From assembly GCA_015494385.1 (NCBI GenBank), contig WGBJ01000193.1, forward strand, positions 1 through 6,359: 6,359 bases of DNA, given 5' to 3'. Under the pieces are notes generated by a model. That model was not told the origin of the DNA and made no database searches. It saw only the letters and a program-made list of their open reading frames with translations. Origin of the DNA: Marinosulfonomonas sp. (GTDB taxonomy: Bacteria > Pseudomonadota > Alphaproteobacteria > Rhodobacterales > Rhodobacteraceae). Each line of letters starts with the position of its first letter. Position 1 is the first letter of the stretch. Of this stretch, positions 5,788-6,359 are shown in pieces. A program made the position numbers and the translations under genes.

Positions 5788-6359
5788 TACGCCTCCTCCG
5801 CCGCTAGATTTTTCAGGCGCATTGCGCGCATTTCTGTGGCCTTGTTATAAAGGAACATGGCGACCGTCAGAAACAGCAGCATCATCAGCAGGATGTTCGA
5901 CATCGCCGCCGCCACACCCAGTTCGCGGAATTCCGTGGCGGTGCGCATGATGCGCAGGGCCATAACCTCGGTTGACAGACCGGGGCCGCCGTTGGTCAGC
6001 ACAAGGATCACTTCCAGAACCTTGAATGAATCAATCAGGCGCAGAAGGAAGGTGATAACCAGAACCGGCATCATCAGTGGCAGTTTGATATAAAGGATGC
6101 TTTGCCAGCCGTTTGCCCCGTCAATGCGCGCGGCTTCCATCACCGATTGCGGAAGGGTTTGCAGTGCGGCAAGCGACAGAATGAAGATGAACGGCACCCA
6201 TTGCCAAACGTCGGCAATGATCACCGATGCAAAGGCCCAATCGCCATCCAGCAACCAGGGCATCGGCTCGAACCCCAATCTTTTCAGCGTGCGGTTAAAA
6301 AACCCGACAGTCGGGTGGTACATATAGCGCCACATCAGGCCAACCACGATTGGCGAAAT
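5787..6359 (-). CDS. MalF-type sugar ABC transporter permease, C-terminal part (5' end outside window)
   Basis: This is the partner permease of the importer, located in the inner membrane. The last 190 residues are visible and the frame is open through the right edge, so the start lies beyond it; the GTG at 6347 is internal. The segment begins ISPIVVGLMWRYMY, which matches the interior of MalF/UgpA-class proteins just before the conserved loops. Counting from the first visible residue, the EAA loop is EAARIDGANG (75-84), ending in IKLPLMMP (91-98), fully canonical. Membrane segments lie at roughly 43-67, 96-120 and 149-171. The LVLTNGGPG segment (119-127) is characteristic of the class. About 100 residues are likely missing. 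It is cotranscribed with the next permease, whose start overlaps its stop. Confidence 0.95.
   Translation of the reverse strand: MSPIVVGLMWRYMYHPTVGFFNRTLKRLGFEPMPWLLDGDWAFASVIIADVWQWVPFIFILSLAALQTLPQSVMEAARIDGANGWQSILYIKLPLMMPVLVITFLLRLIDSFKVLEVILVLTNGGPGLSTEVMALRIMRTATEFRELGVAAAMSNILLMMLLFLTVAMFLYNKATEMRAMRLKNLAAEEA
5792..5799 (-). promoter_or_regulatory. Strong ribosome binding site at the overlapping permease junction
   Basis: On the minus strand GGAGGAGG lies 4 bases before the overlapping TAATG, inside the last codons (AEEA) of the first permease. Together with the one-base overlap this points to tight translational coupling and equal amounts of the two pore subunits. Confidence 0.7.

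Noticed and set aside
4870..5850. Long plus-strand open frame of 326 codons
   Set aside because: It is antisense to the MalG-type permease, very rich in His, Gln, Arg and Asp, and resembles no family. The minus-strand permease explains the sequence fully.

Overview
The window is a tightly packed catabolic and transport locus, with every supported gene on the minus strand. High-GC coding sequence, the protein sequences (closest in my memory to Rhizobium/Roseobacter-type ABC transporters) and the terminator style suggest an alphaproteobacterium, most likely a marine Rhodobacterales (Roseobacter-like) bacterium. The organism is an inference, since there is no rRNA or other marker gene. Both ends cut through a gene.

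Reading in the direction of transcription (right to left), the first unit holds the C-terminal part of a MalF-type sugar ABC permease (5787 to the right edge) and a MalG-type permease (4915-5787). These are followed by a Tm-1-like/UPF0261 protein (3774-4910) and a class II aldolase/adducin-family enzyme (3089-3760). The four genes are almost seamless: a one-base stop/start overlap, then gaps of 4 and 13 bases, each start with a clear Shine-Dalgarno sequence. A stem-loop at 2970-2996 probably ends this unit.

A 326-base gap (2763-3088) separates the two units. It holds the terminator-like stem, a second hairpin with a T-run on the opposite strand, a palindrome abutting a TTGACA -35 box, a -10-like box at 17-base spacing, and a short leader hairpin. 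The second unit starts here. It encodes a large periplasmic solute-binding protein (1023-2762) resembling the glycerol-binding protein GlpV. After an 89-base spacer with a perfect 9-bp stem-loop comes an ABC ATPase resembling GlpS (933 to the left edge). That ATPase keeps its Walker and signature motifs but lacks the usual H-loop histidine and the A-loop aromatic residue, as expected if it pairs with a second ATPase encoded beyond the left edge.

The locus probably imports a small polyol or sugar-like compound and processes it with the aldolase and the UPF0261 protein. Whether this is one transporter in two transcription units or two neighbouring transporters cannot be settled inside the window. 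The most novel element is the pairing of the UPF0261 protein with a class II aldolase beside ABC permeases, which I cannot match to a pathway I know. The window shows no tRNA or rRNA, CRISPR array, insertion sequence or phage gene.
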